Below, in pieces: positions 37,814-46,379 of a stretch of 64,000 bases of DNA (position 1 is its first letter; the number at the start of each line of letters is the position of its first letter). Below the pieces are notes generated by a model. It worked only from the letters and a program-made list of their open reading frames with translations. It had not been told where the DNA came from and did not search any database. Both the position numbers and the translations under genes were made by a program. The stretch comes from Lentzea albidocapillata subsp. violacea (lineage in GTDB: Bacteria > Actinomycetota > Actinomycetes > Mycobacteriales > Pseudonocardiaceae): positions 992,001 through 1,056,000 of the forward strand of contig NZ_FNET01000001.1 of assembly GCF_900100275.1 (NCBI RefSeq), read 5' to 3'.

Positions 37814-37958
37814 TAAACACACGCGGAGAAGTCGTCGCATAGACAGCCTCTTCTGCTATGTCGTACCTGAGTTCGACGCCGAGGTCTTCATAGAGCTTGG
37901 CGAGCCTTTCCGGCTTCCCTTCCGTGATGATCGTCGTCACGTCGTCGAGCCCGAGCAT
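37800..37958 (-). pseudogene. serine recombinase C-terminal remnant
   Basis: Minus strand DDVTTIITEGKPERLAKLYE then DLGVELRYD and VFNVRVRGG, the tail of a large serine recombinase (compare DVTAALRG...RLEELYEA and NNARVRGGT in the remnant at 3924-5222). A one-base difference from copy 1 removes the stop codon. 37959-38178 holds nothing recognised. Confidence 0.6.
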
Positions 37959-38178
37959 TACGAGGCGCAGATGGGGTTCCGGATGGGCAGCCGGAACACG
38001 TTCCCGATCGAGGCGGGCTCGAACCCAACGGGCTGGGCGACTGAAGCATCATGGTCCACAGTGGACGTCATAGGCGGCGCCATCGGGATTTCCGTTGGTC
38101 CGCTCGGGTCCACCCGGTTACACGAACCGCGATGGCGACGAATGATCTCGTAGGGAGATCAATCGAGGGAGGACCGCG

Positions 38179-39210
38179 ATGGTGGGCGTTGTGATCGGGC
38201 ACGGCTCGCACGAGGGCAAGGATCGGGTAACGGTGCCGGCCGGGCTGACCCTGCACTTCTTCGCCGACGAGGACACCAGGCTCGCGACGGTGAACGTGCT
38301 GGAACTGATCAAGAAGGACCACCACCGCACCCCGATGCACGTCGCGAACGCAGGAACGCCGGTGCCCAACTACAAGTACGAGCCCTACAAGGCGCACGAA
38401 CTGCGGGCGATCGCCGCGCTCTACGAGTGCGACGCGCCCGTGCTCGTCGCCGGGTCGAAGGAGACGCCGGGCACCCTCAGGCTGTGCACGAGCCACGGCG
38501 GCTGTCCCACAACGGGCCCGCACACCTGCGACGGCCTGTTCGGCCGCGCCGCCCGGGAGCAGTGGAAGCTGCTGCTGATCGTGTCCTGCCGCGTCGACAC
38601 GACGAGGGAGCCGGAGCCCGAGCCGACGCTCGACATCATGACGAAGGACGGCCGGCGGGACCGGCGGGTGCACGATGAACTGGTCGCCTGGGTGCAGAAA
38701 TTCGTCGGCACGAGCACGGCCCGGCAGGACGAGATCTGGAACGCGTTGCCCGAGAAGGAAAGGCTGCGGCTCGCGGCCTCCGACGACGAGGTCTGGGAGT
38801 GGGACGAGTGCCGGGCCGCCCGCGCGATGGACGGCGTGCTCGCCGGCGCGGCCGACCTGGTCAAGGTGCGGCTGATGCGCGACTACCCGGAGCATCGGGC
38901 GGCGGTCCGCGCGGGGCTGCGGCTTGAGGGGGACGACGCGACGAAGATCGCGGAGTTCCTGCCCAAGCCGTTCAACGACAGGGCCGACACCTGGGCGGCA
39001 CTGGACGTACGGAACCAGGCCCGCTGGATGCTCAACGACGACGTCGTGCACTGGGCCGCCGGGTACAACGCCTTCCAGATGTTCCGCATCGGCATGCCGG
39101 ACGAGCTGTTGGTGGGGCTGCTGCGCAGGCTCGAACCGCGGTCGCTGGCGGTCGCGACGTCCACCGTCGGATTGAGCGAGCACCTCGCCGAGAGGTCCTT
39201 GCAGGTCTGA
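38179..39210 (+). CDS. protein with Stv-like N-terminal domain, function unknown
   Basis: 343 residues; GGAGG lies just before the ATG. The beginning VVIGHGSHEGKDRVTVPAGL followed by TLHFFADEDTRL resembles the putative adhesin Stv domain found in Photorhabdus and actinobacterial toxin-related proteins, which opens with a GHG motif and a 'TVPxGTTLxFY' strand. Four cysteines cluster in the middle (LCTSHGGCPTTGPHTCDG). The C-terminal half is helical (EKERLRLAASDDEVWEWDEC) without a known family. No signal peptide. The domain call rests on two motifs only. Confidence 0.6.
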   Translation: MVGVVIGHGSHEGKDRVTVPAGLTLHFFADEDTRLATVNVLELIKKDHHRTPMHVANAGTPVPNYKYEPYKAHELRAIAALYECDAPVLVAGSKETPGTLRLCTSHGGCPTTGPHTCDGLFGRAAREQWKLLLIVSCRVDTTREPEPEPTLDIMTKDGRRDRRVHDELVAWVQKFVGTSTARQDEIWNALPEKERLRLAASDDEVWEWDECRAARAMDGVLAGAADLVKVRLMRDYPEHRAAVRAGLRLEGDDATKIAEFLPKPFNDRADTWAALDVRNQARWMLNDDVVHWAAGYNAFQMFRIGMPDELLVGLLRRLEPRSLAVATSTVGLSEHLAERSLQV

Positions 39211-39274
39211 GCACTCCGCGCTGAGTTTTCCGCTGGATGCCGTCATACAGGTCGGCGAAGCGAGGAGATCGGTT

Positions 39275-39331
39275 GTGAGCACGGACGAGGCTGTCATGGC
39301 GGGCGACGAGCAGGCGTTCACCGAGGTCACA
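39275..39331 (+). pseudogene. ECF sigma factor 5' stub
   Basis: GTG start with GAGGAGA upstream encodes MSTDEAVMAGDEQAFTEV, the usual N-terminus of SigG-like ECF sigma factors (which continue with HRxELHAHCYRM). Similarity ends where it meets the 3' end of the truncated NB-ARC gene on the other strand at about 39327. Confidence 0.5.
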
Positions 39332-40115
39332 GCTCCGGCAACCGGTCGTCGCGCAGCTCGCTCAGCTCCCGCCCCAGAGAGCGGCGCGGGCGCGCCGACA
39401 GCCGCGCACCGACCACCGACAACGCCACCGGCAGCCCGCCGCACAACCGCGCGAGCTCACCCGCCGCGTCGGGTTCGGTGGACGTCCGGTCATCCTTGAT
39501 GATCATGTCGAGCAGACGCACGGAGTCCTTCAACCCCAGCGGCTCCACCTCGACGAACCGAGCGCCCTCGATGCCCAGCGGGCTCAACCGCCACCGGCTC
39601 GTCACCACGACCGTGCCCGCCGCCGGCAACAGCGGCCGGACCTGCGCGGCGGAAGCCGCGTTGTCAAGCAACATCGCGAACGCCCGTCCTGCGGTGGCGG
39701 AGCGGAACATCGCCTGCCGCACGGCCAGCGACTCCGGAACATCCGGCACACCCAACGCGTGCAGGAACCACTCCAGAACGGTCTCGGGTGGCACCGGCCC
39801 GTCCGGCGTGTGGGCCCCCAGATCGACGTAGAGCTGTCCGTCCGGGAACTCGGTCCGCCGATCGTGCAACCACCGCAGTGCCAGCGAGGTCTTGCCCACG
39901 CCACCGGGGCCGCTGACGACCAGCAGGGACCAGCCGTCGAGCGCCGCCAGCTCGTCCTCTCGGCTGACGAAGCAACGCGGCGCGGGTGGCAGCTGGAACG
40001 GCACAGGCACGGGCCTTTCCCCGTGCAGGTGCACCACGCCGACTTCGGCCGCTTGCACCACTTGCCCCGCCCTACCCGACATCACATTCCGCACAGTGTT
40101 CGCCTCCCCGCTCAT
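39327..40115 (-). CDS. NB-ARC ATPase, C-terminally truncated
   Basis: 262 residues. Typical actinobacterial NB-ARC start (AAEVGVVHLHGE, LPPAPRCFVSREDELAALDG), P-loop SGPGGVGKTSLALRWL, Walker B AFAMLLDNA, sensor VVVTSRWRLSPLG and GLPVALSVVGARLSA. Family members normally continue for 300-700 more residues with winged-helix and TPR domains; here the frame stops right after the NB-ARC core, at a junction with a sigma-factor stub. The product may be inactive or a bare NTPase. Confidence 0.75.
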   Translation of the reverse strand: MSGEANTVRNVMSGRAGQVVQAAEVGVVHLHGERPVPVPFQLPPAPRCFVSREDELAALDGWSLLVVSGPGGVGKTSLALRWLHDRRTEFPDGQLYVDLGAHTPDGPVPPETVLEWFLHALGVPDVPESLAVRQAMFRSATAGRAFAMLLDNAASAAQVRPLLPAAGTVVVTSRWRLSPLGIEGARFVEVEPLGLKDSVRLLDMIIKDDRTSTEPDAAGELARLCGGLPVALSVVGARLSARPRRSLGRELSELRDDRLPEL

Positions 40116-40486
40116 TCACGCTACGGGTTGGAGGGCCCTCTATCAGCCGTCACACGAGCGGTGTCTTTATTGGGTCAACACTGAAGTAATCGCGCCGACT
40201 GACACGTGGGCAGAACTGTCATGTCTCGCGTTCGTTGATGATCAGCAGCCTGGTCGTTGCAGGCATCGAGGGCGATGGCCACTGCCGATGCCCTACGAGA
40301 TCTGCCTCACTTCCGGCGAACTGGACCAGCTCGACCCCCGCCTCCGGCACCTCCGCGCGCGCATGAGCGGCGCTGCGCGTGTGGAGGAACGCGGTGTCCT
40401 GGGGTGAGTCGGCAGTCTCGCCGAGATGGAGGTCCGCCTCGCCGTGGACCGCCCGCTTCGAGGCGTCGTAGGACCGTCCCGGACGG
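40116..40486. other. gene-free stretch with a transposase-derived 19-mer
   Basis: Upstream region of the NB-ARC gene. TCGTTGATGATCAGCAGCC (40233-40251) is identical to part of the transposase remnant at 26.7 kb, encoding LLIINE there. Nothing else recognised; minus-strand coding traces between 40260 and 40470 match no family. Confidence 0.4.
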
Positions 40487-41425
40487 TCAGGCATGCTCGA
40501 CGGCATCGGCCTGCGGGCCCCGGTCGCTCTGCCGGATGCGGAAGCGCACCCGCTCGCCGGCCACCAGGGGCTCGCCGGAGACCACCGAGACGTGCACGAA
40601 GAGGTCGGGCCCACCCGCGTCGGGCGTGATGAAGCCGAAGCCGCGGTCCGCGTCGTAGCGGGCCACCGTGCCGTCGCCGGCGCGAGCCGCGGGCCGGGTG
40701 GCCGGACGGGCCTGGCTGGGGGTCGCGGCGGCCTCCACCGGCTCGCCGGTGGCCACGAACCGCACCTCGCGCGCCTGACGACCCTGGTCCATGGTGACCG
40801 TGGTGAACGAGACCCGGTCGCCCTCGGCCGGCAGGTACACCTCGTCGACCAGGGCGCGCACGTGCAGGTAGACGTCGCCCGCCCCGTCGTCGGCGGCCAC
40901 GAAGCCGAACGACTTCTCCTCGTCGAACCACAGGACGGAGCCGTCGGCGCCGTCGCCAGGCGCGACCAGAGGGGCTCGGCGGACCCCGGCGTCGAAGCTC
41001 AGCGGCACCAGGTGCTGGGCCTGCGGCCCCTTCTCCCCGGCGGTGACGACGAAGGCCACCCGCTGCCCGGCAGCGAGGACGCCCCCGGTGACGATGGCGG
41101 AGGAGTGCACGAACACCTCCGCACCCCCGCCGTCCGGCGCGGCGAACCCATAGCCCTTGGCCGGCTCGTACCAGGAGACGGTGGCGAGCACACCCAGGGC
41201 CGCGTCGGGCGCGACGTCCCCGGTGACGGCGACGTGCAGCGCCTGCGGACCGCGGGGTCCCTCACCGGTTTCGAACTCCACCGTCTGGCCCTCGCGCAGC
41301 GCCCGGGCCGCGCCCTCGCCCTGCACCTGCGAGACGTGCACGAAGATGTCGTCGCTGCCGTCGTCGGGGGCGAGGAAGCCGAAGCCGCGCTCGAGGTCGT
41401 ACCAGCGGACGGTTCCCTGCTGCAC
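40487..41425 (-). CDS. protein with four tandem cold-shock domains
   Basis: 312 residues from the GTG at 41425 with AGGAG upstream. Four CSD repeats: about 1-67 (RGFGFLAPDDGSDDIFVHVS), 79-141 (KGYGFAAPDGGGAEVFVH), 161-223 (KSFGFVAADDGAGDVYLHV) and 251-312 (RGFGFITPDAGGPDLFVHVS). Each keeps the RNP1-like KGFGF and RNP2-like (I/V)FVH strands, with FGF aromatic positions intact in repeats 1, 3 and 4. An Ala/Pro/Arg linker separates repeats 3 and 4. Ordinary Csp proteins have one domain of 65-70 residues. Expected to bind single-stranded RNA or DNA over a longer footprint. Confidence 0.88.
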   Translation of the reverse strand: MQQGTVRWYDLERGFGFLAPDDGSDDIFVHVSQVQGEGAARALREGQTVEFETGEGPRGPQALHVAVTGDVAPDAALGVLATVSWYEPAKGYGFAAPDGGGAEVFVHSSAIVTGGVLAAGQRVAFVVTAGEKGPQAQHLVPLSFDAGVRRAPLVAPGDGADGSVLWFDEEKSFGFVAADDGAGDVYLHVRALVDEVYLPAEGDRVSFTTVTMDQGRQAREVRFVATGEPVEAAATPSQARPATRPAARAGDGTVARYDADRGFGFITPDAGGPDLFVHVSVVSGEPLVAGERVRFRIRQSDRGPQADAVEHA

Positions 41426-41479
41426 GGTGCACTCCTGGTCTCGCGGGTGGTCGGGGGTCCAGTGTCCCAGGCGCCGTAT

Positions 41480-41586
41480 GTACATCCTGATCCCGACCCG
41501 CGGCAGCTCCGCCGTGAGTACATCGCCGAAGTCACCGGGTTCGCGCGCCGTCACCAGCCGTTGCCCGCCACCCACTGACCGCGTAA
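41480..41586 (+). pseudogene. tyrosine integrase 3' end remnant
   Basis: The last bases (CCACCCACTGACCGCGTAAC followed by TGA) match the end of the integrase remnant at 9698-9719 at nearly every position, and GAAGTC and TAC blocks align upstream with small indels. As at 9.7 kb, a strong hairpin follows directly. The frame is broken, so only a scar remains. Confidence 0.5.
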
Positions 41587-41603
41587 CTGATTCCAGAACC
41601 GTC

Positions 41604-41634
41604 GGGGGCTGCCTGCCCATAGCAGGCAGCCCCC
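41604..41634. terminator. perfect 13-bp hairpin
   Basis: GGGGGCTGCCTGC and GCAGGCAGCCCCC with a five-base loop. It follows the integrase 3' remnant and lies upstream of the cold-shock gene. The remaining bases to 41935 contain nothing coding that I recognise. Confidence 0.75.
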
Positions 41635-41935
41635 AGCTGGCATCGCTCGACCGCGATCTTGGAAGTTCCGTTTGACAGCGGGTCAGCGGTGACGTGCGCG
41701 ACGATCGAAGCTCAATTTGGTCGGCACTGAAATGACTATGAACGCAGTGGCAGGAGTGCGTACCGCCGCGTGACGATGAAGTAGCTCGTCAGTTGGTGAA
41801 CGAGGTGGCAAGCAACTCGCTCACCAACCTCCCCGATTGGGGCATACCCCCTTCAGCTCCTCGCTTGGAGTGTTTCCAAGCGGTACCAACGAACTCGCAC
41901 AGCGTGCTCGGTGAGCACCAAGGCGAGGGGATCCC

Positions 41936-42808
41936 GTGTCCGAACAGCTTGACCACCCACCCGTGCTCGACGCCGACGGCGGAACGTTGCGCGTCGACTT
42001 GAGCGAAGCCGACGCGCGGTTTCGGCAGTGGATGCACGAGAACCTCGGCCATGCTGCCGTCCACTTCGGTCTCACCGTTGCCGGGCAAGCCCGGCTCGGC
42101 TGGCTGGACCGGTCGATCAGCGCACCTGTACAAGCAGCCGGCCGGTGGCTCTGGCTTCGAGTGGTGTCCGAGGACAAGCAGTGGACCGGCGGTGACTTCT
42201 GGACCGGCAACCTCGACGCCAACGTGTTCGCCACGCTGCCCAAGCCGCAGGTTCTCGACGTCTACGAGTGGGAGGAATGGCGGCAGCAACGTGCCGAGGT
42301 GATGACCCTGGCACCAGGTTCACCCTGCTCCCCCACCGACATCCTGCGCCACGCGATCGACCTTCCCGATGAATGGTGGGCCGAACTACGCACAGCGATC
42401 GAGGTGGTCGCGGCGACGCAAACCGACCGGGTCCATGCCGATCAGGCTTTGATCACCGGAAGGATCCAGCAGCACTTCGGAAACTCGGTGAACCCCGTGG
42501 TCCGCCAATGGGAAACCGTGCACGGCGACCTGCATTGGGCGAACCTGATGGGACCGGACTTCATGCTGCTGGACTGGGAGTTGTGGGGCCGCGGTCCAGC
42601 AGGGACAGACGCAGCCACGCTGCTCTGCCACAGCCTTCTCGTGCCGGAGACTGCTGAACGAGTGCGCGACGCCTTCGGCGGCGTGCTCGACACCGACGCC
42701 GGCCAACTCGCTCAGCTTTACGTGGCATCCCGCCTGCTGCACCGGGTCCAGAAGGGCGACCACCCGGACCTCGCCGGACCGCTCAGGAAACTCGTCGAGA
42801 CCTTGTGA
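41936..42808 (+). CDS. aminoglycoside phosphotransferase/choline kinase-like protein (paralogue B)
   Basis: 290 residues, GTG start with GAGGGG upstream. Kinase signature VHGDLHWANLMGPDFMLLDW with DWE-like DWELWGRGPAGTDAA. Alignable along its whole length with the protein at 10877-11701; many blocks are identical (LWLRVVSE, FWTGNLDANV, QLYVASRL). It carries a 16-residue N-terminal extension. No ATPase gene accompanies this copy. Both paralogues lie next to integrase 3' remnants. Confidence 0.75.
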   Translation: MSEQLDHPPVLDADGGTLRVDLSEADARFRQWMHENLGHAAVHFGLTVAGQARLGWLDRSISAPVQAAGRWLWLRVVSEDKQWTGGDFWTGNLDANVFATLPKPQVLDVYEWEEWRQQRAEVMTLAPGSPCSPTDILRHAIDLPDEWWAELRTAIEVVAATQTDRVHADQALITGRIQQHFGNSVNPVVRQWETVHGDLHWANLMGPDFMLLDWELWGRGPAGTDAATLLCHSLLVPETAERVRDAFGGVLDTDAGQLAQLYVASRLLHRVQKGDHPDLAGPLRKLVETL

Positions 42809-43000
42809 ACCGCCGTCAGGTACTCCGCATGACGTGCAGCGACGACTTTTCAAGCGGCACACGCCAGGCTGCGCGGCTCACCACGAGCCATACCTCAACG
42901 CCCGGATCCGCCGCCACGACCCGCGCACGCCGTCCTGAGGAGCCTCCGGAACCCGAATGAGACGGGTGCTCTCGGTATCTTCCAGGCGGGGGTGGTCCGC

Positions 43001-45778
43001 ATGGACTTTCGCGTGCTCGGGCCGTTGCAGGTGTGGGACGGGGAGACGAGGCTCGCACTGCCGGGCAGCAGGCACCAGAGGGTGCTGGCCGCGCTGCTGC
43101 TGACACCGAACGCCGTGGTGACGATCGGCAGCCTGATCGAGGCGACCTGGGACGGCGAACCACCCGCGACCGCCACCAAGCAGGTCCAGAACTGCATCTC
43201 CGCGCTGCGTGACCGCCTCGGCGACACCGGCCAGCGGATCATCGTGACCGACGGACCCGGCTACCGCGTTGCGGTCGGCGAGAACGATCTCGACCTGCTG
43301 CGCTTCGCCGCCATGGTGACGCGGGCGCGGCAGGCCGCCGGGCGCGGTGCGTCGCGCGAGGCCGTGACCGAGATCCGGGAGGCGTTGCGCCTGTGGCGCG
43401 GACCGGTGCTCAGCGGGCTGGGCGCGAGTGCGCTCGACGGCCGGGCGGCGCGGCTGGACGAGCAACGGCTGGACGCCTTCGAGGCCTGCGTCGACTGGCA
43501 GCTCGCGCTGGGACAGCACCGGGAGGTGGTCGACGAGCTGACGGAGGTCGCCGCCGAGAACCCCCTGCGGGAGCGGGTGCACGGGCAGCTGATGCTCGCC
43601 CTCGACCGCTGCGAACGGCAGGCCGACGCGCTGCGCGTGTTCGAGAGGCTTCGGGCGACCCTGGCGGAGGAGCTCGGCCTCGATCCCGGCCAGGAGATCC
43701 GGGATCTGCACGAACGCGTGCTGCGTGGCGAGACGAGACCACCGACCGCCCATGCGGACGTCGACGGGTTCGCAAGGCCCGGCGAGCTCGACCGGGCGGC
43801 GAAGGAGCTGGCGGCGGCGATCAGCAGGCAGTGGACGGCCGAGGTCGAACTGCGGTCGCTGGACCGGCCACGACCCGTGCCGCTGACGTGGGCGAGCACC
43901 GGACGCGAGGTGGCGGCCGCGGCCTCGTCGGTGCTGGGCACGCGGCCGGGCGAGGTGCCGGAACGGCTGGAGCTGAGCGGTGACCTCACCGACGTCGTCG
44001 GGTCGTTGCGCAAGATCCCGGCACGCCAGCTCGTGGTGCTCGGCGAGCCGGGAGCGGGCAAGTCGGTGCTGGCGATCCTGCTGACGCTCGGGCTGCTCGC
44101 GGACCCCCGGCCGGGCGAACCGGTGCCGGTGCTGCTGTCGCTGACGTCGTGGAACCCGCACACCGAACACCTGCACTCGTGGCTCGCCCGCCGGTTGGTC
44201 GAGGAGTACCCGGGGCTCGGCAACGCCGGCACGTACGGCCGGGACGCGGCACTGCGGCTGGTGCTCGAGGGTCGGGTCATGCCGGTGCTCGACGGCCTCG
44301 ACGAAACGCCACCGGGCCTGCACGCGGCCGCGATCGACGCGATCGACAGGGCCGTCGCGGGCGGACGGCCGCTCGTGCTGACCTGCCGGGGCGACGAGTA
44401 CGAGGCGGCGGTGCGCGCGGAGGGGGCGTTCCTGGTCCGCGCCGCCGTGGTGGAGATCGAGCCGGTGCGCGCGCAGGACGCGATCGACTTCCTCACCGCG
44501 CGACGGCGGACCGGCGAGACGCGGTGGCAGCCGGTGGTGCGCGCGCTGCGGCAGGAACCCGACGGCGCGCTCGCACTGGCGTTGCGCACGCCGTTGATGG
44601 TCGACCTGGCCCAGACCGCCTACCGCGATCCCGCGAGCGATCCCGGCGAACTCCGCGACACCGCGCGGTTCCCCGACCGGGCGGCAGTCGAACGGCACCT
44701 GCTCGACGCGTACCTGCCCGCTGTCTACGGCGACCGTCCGGTTCCGCCCGGCACCCGAGCACGCCACTACGACTTGGCCGACGCACGGCGCTGGTTCGGC
44801 TTCCTCGCCCGCCACCTGGGCGGCACCCACGACTTCGCCTGGTGGCAGCTCGACCGCGCGGTGCCGCCCGCGATCGCCGGCCTGCTGCTCGGGCTGCCGC
44901 CCGCGGTGCTGTTCACGCTCACCGGCTGGTTCGCGGCCGGTCCCGCGATCGGGATCGTCTACGGCGTCTCGTTCGGCGCCGCCGGGTTCGTCACGCACCG
45001 GGCGATGCGCAGGCCGGGTCCGCTGCGGGTCGAGGCGAGGTTCGCGGGAACCGCGGCCGGGTTCGCCCAGAGGTTCGCCATCGGCGCGGTGATCGGTGTC
45101 AGCCTCGGATTCGGCTGGTCGCTCCCGGTGTGGGTGACGTGCCTGATCTCGGTGGTGTTCGGCCTCGCCGTCGGAGTGCACGTGTGGCTCGACACCCCGC
45201 TGGACGCGAACCGCGTCTCCAGCCCCGGCACCGTACTGCGCGACGACCGCAGGGCGGCGCTCGCGCTGACCGCCTCGTTCGCGGTGTCGCTCAGCCTGTT
45301 CTTCACGCTGGCGCTGCTGCTCACCCCGGACGACCCCACGACGGAGATCCTGGACGGCCGCTTCGACGTGGTCCTGGGCATTGCGGGCGGGGTGGCCGCG
45401 GGTCTGCTCGGCTGGTTCCTGGTCCCCCGTCCCGGCGGTCTCGCCTATGCCGTCGCGGGCGCGATCATCGGCGGGCAGGTTTTCGAACCGACCAGGAGCG
45501 TCGCGCAGGCGTGCCTCGCCGGAGGGCTGTTCGGGCTCTCGGTGGGATTGAGCGTCTGGTTCGCCAGGGCGTCCGGAGCGCTGGGTCCCTCAGTCGTCTG
45601 GCTCGCCGCGCGGGGCCGCGTTCCGTGGCGGTTCTTGACGTTCCTCGATGACGCCCACCGTCGTGGCGTGCTCCGCCAGGTCGGTGCGGTCTACCAGTTC
45701 CGGCACGTTCGGCTGCAGGAACGGCTCGCCCAGGCGCAGGTCAGCGGTGGCGAGGACGAAACGATGACGAAACGATGA
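43001..45778 (+). CDS. SARP-type regulator fused to NACHT NTPase and membrane domain
   Basis: 925 residues from the ATG at 43001 (GTG at 42992 also possible). Residues 1-95: OmpR-type winged helix (RVLGPLQVWDG, RHQRVLAALLLTPNAVV). 95-245: BTAD (DAFEACVDWQLALGQHREVV, ERLRATLAEELGLDPG), as in AfsR/SARP activators. Then a NACHT module: P-loop GEPGAGKS at about 348, VLDGLDE at about 429, TCRGDEYEAAV. From about 620 several hydrophobic segments (IAGLLLGLPPAVLFTLTG, VVLGIAGGVAAGLLGWF). It ends YQFRHVRLQERLAQAQ, common in membrane NACHT proteins of actinomycetes. A DNA-binding head on a membrane-anchored NTPase is unusual and suggests release or membrane-tethered regulation. Confidence 0.85.
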   Translation: MDFRVLGPLQVWDGETRLALPGSRHQRVLAALLLTPNAVVTIGSLIEATWDGEPPATATKQVQNCISALRDRLGDTGQRIIVTDGPGYRVAVGENDLDLLRFAAMVTRARQAAGRGASREAVTEIREALRLWRGPVLSGLGASALDGRAARLDEQRLDAFEACVDWQLALGQHREVVDELTEVAAENPLRERVHGQLMLALDRCERQADALRVFERLRATLAEELGLDPGQEIRDLHERVLRGETRPPTAHADVDGFARPGELDRAAKELAAAISRQWTAEVELRSLDRPRPVPLTWASTGREVAAAASSVLGTRPGEVPERLELSGDLTDVVGSLRKIPARQLVVLGEPGAGKSVLAILLTLGLLADPRPGEPVPVLLSLTSWNPHTEHLHSWLARRLVEEYPGLGNAGTYGRDAALRLVLEGRVMPVLDGLDETPPGLHAAAIDAIDRAVAGGRPLVLTCRGDEYEAAVRAEGAFLVRAAVVEIEPVRAQDAIDFLTARRRTGETRWQPVVRALRQEPDGALALALRTPLMVDLAQTAYRDPASDPGELRDTARFPDRAAVERHLLDAYLPAVYGDRPVPPGTRARHYDLADARRWFGFLARHLGGTHDFAWWQLDRAVPPAIAGLLLGLPPAVLFTLTGWFAAGPAIGIVYGVSFGAAGFVTHRAMRRPGPLRVEARFAGTAAGFAQRFAIGAVIGVSLGFGWSLPVWVTCLISVVFGLAVGVHVWLDTPLDANRVSSPGTVLRDDRRAALALTASFAVSLSLFFTLALLLTPDDPTTEILDGRFDVVLGIAGGVAAGLLGWFLVPRPGGLAYAVAGAIIGGQVFEPTRSVAQACLAGGLFGLSVGLSVWFARASGALGPSVVWLAARGRVPWRFLTFLDDAHRRGVLRQVGAVYQFRHVRLQERLAQAQVSGGEDETMTKR

Positions 45779-45840
45779 CGGTGGCTGCGTGTCATGGAGA
45801 CGGCCGGCAGGGGGTCGGCCAGTGGAGAGGAACAACCTTG

Positions 45841-46278
45841 ATGCGCATCCTGAAACGAGCCGGACTCGCCCTGGGGGCCATGGCGCTGCTCGCCGTCACG
45901 ACCGCGGGGACGGCCAGCGCGGCCCCGTCCTCGTTCGACGTCGTGGTGAAGCACAGCTCCGGCGTGATCGTCGGTCGCCTCACCGGGAACATCGCCTGGT
46001 CGTCCTCCGGGAGGACGGTCATGCTCACGAACCAGTACCTGTCCGTCAAGACCGGCGAGTGCGTCGAGGGCGCCTTCGCCGGTTACCAGGGCAACACGGT
46101 GGTGGCCGGTCCGGCCACCCTGGCCCCGCAGTGCGCCAGCACCCCCGTCGGCGACGTCTCCCTGGGCACGACCGTGGTGGGTGGCATCCACCGGGCCAAC
46201 ATCCAGCTGATCGACTACGTGCACCGGAACAAGGCGTCCGTCGCCTGCCACAGGACTGCCTCTGTGTGCACGCCCTGA
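45841..46278 (+). CDS. small secreted protein, function unknown
   Basis: 145 residues. Clear signal peptide (MRILKRAGLALGAMALLAVT, cleavage after TASA). The mature part is beta-rich with four cysteines, probably two disulfides (GECVEGAF, APQCAS, ASVACHRT, SVCTP). GAGAGGAAC before the ATG. 62 bases after the SARP-NACHT gene and in the same direction, so it may be its co-transcribed partner. No family recognised. Confidence 0.75.
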   Translation: MRILKRAGLALGAMALLAVTTAGTASAAPSSFDVVVKHSSGVIVGRLTGNIAWSSSGRTVMLTNQYLSVKTGECVEGAFAGYQGNTVVAGPATLAPQCASTPVGDVSLGTTVVGGIHRANIQLIDYVHRNKASVACHRTASVCTP

Positions 46279-46379
46279 CAGGTGACGCGCCCGTGGTGCC
46301 GGTGCACGACGGGCGCGTCGGTCCGTCAGACGAAGCCGCGGTCCTCCATCGGTGTGATCCGCAAGGGCGCCGCATGCCG

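Noticed and set aside
40233..40251. 19-base match to the transposase at 26.7 kb as evidence for a second IS copy
   Set aside because: No flanking similarity was found; kept only as a possible footprint.
42878..45181. 767-codon minus-strand frame opposite the SARP-NACHT gene
   Set aside because: Arg/Glu/Gln/His-rich antisense translation without domains; the plus-strand gene has complete motifs.
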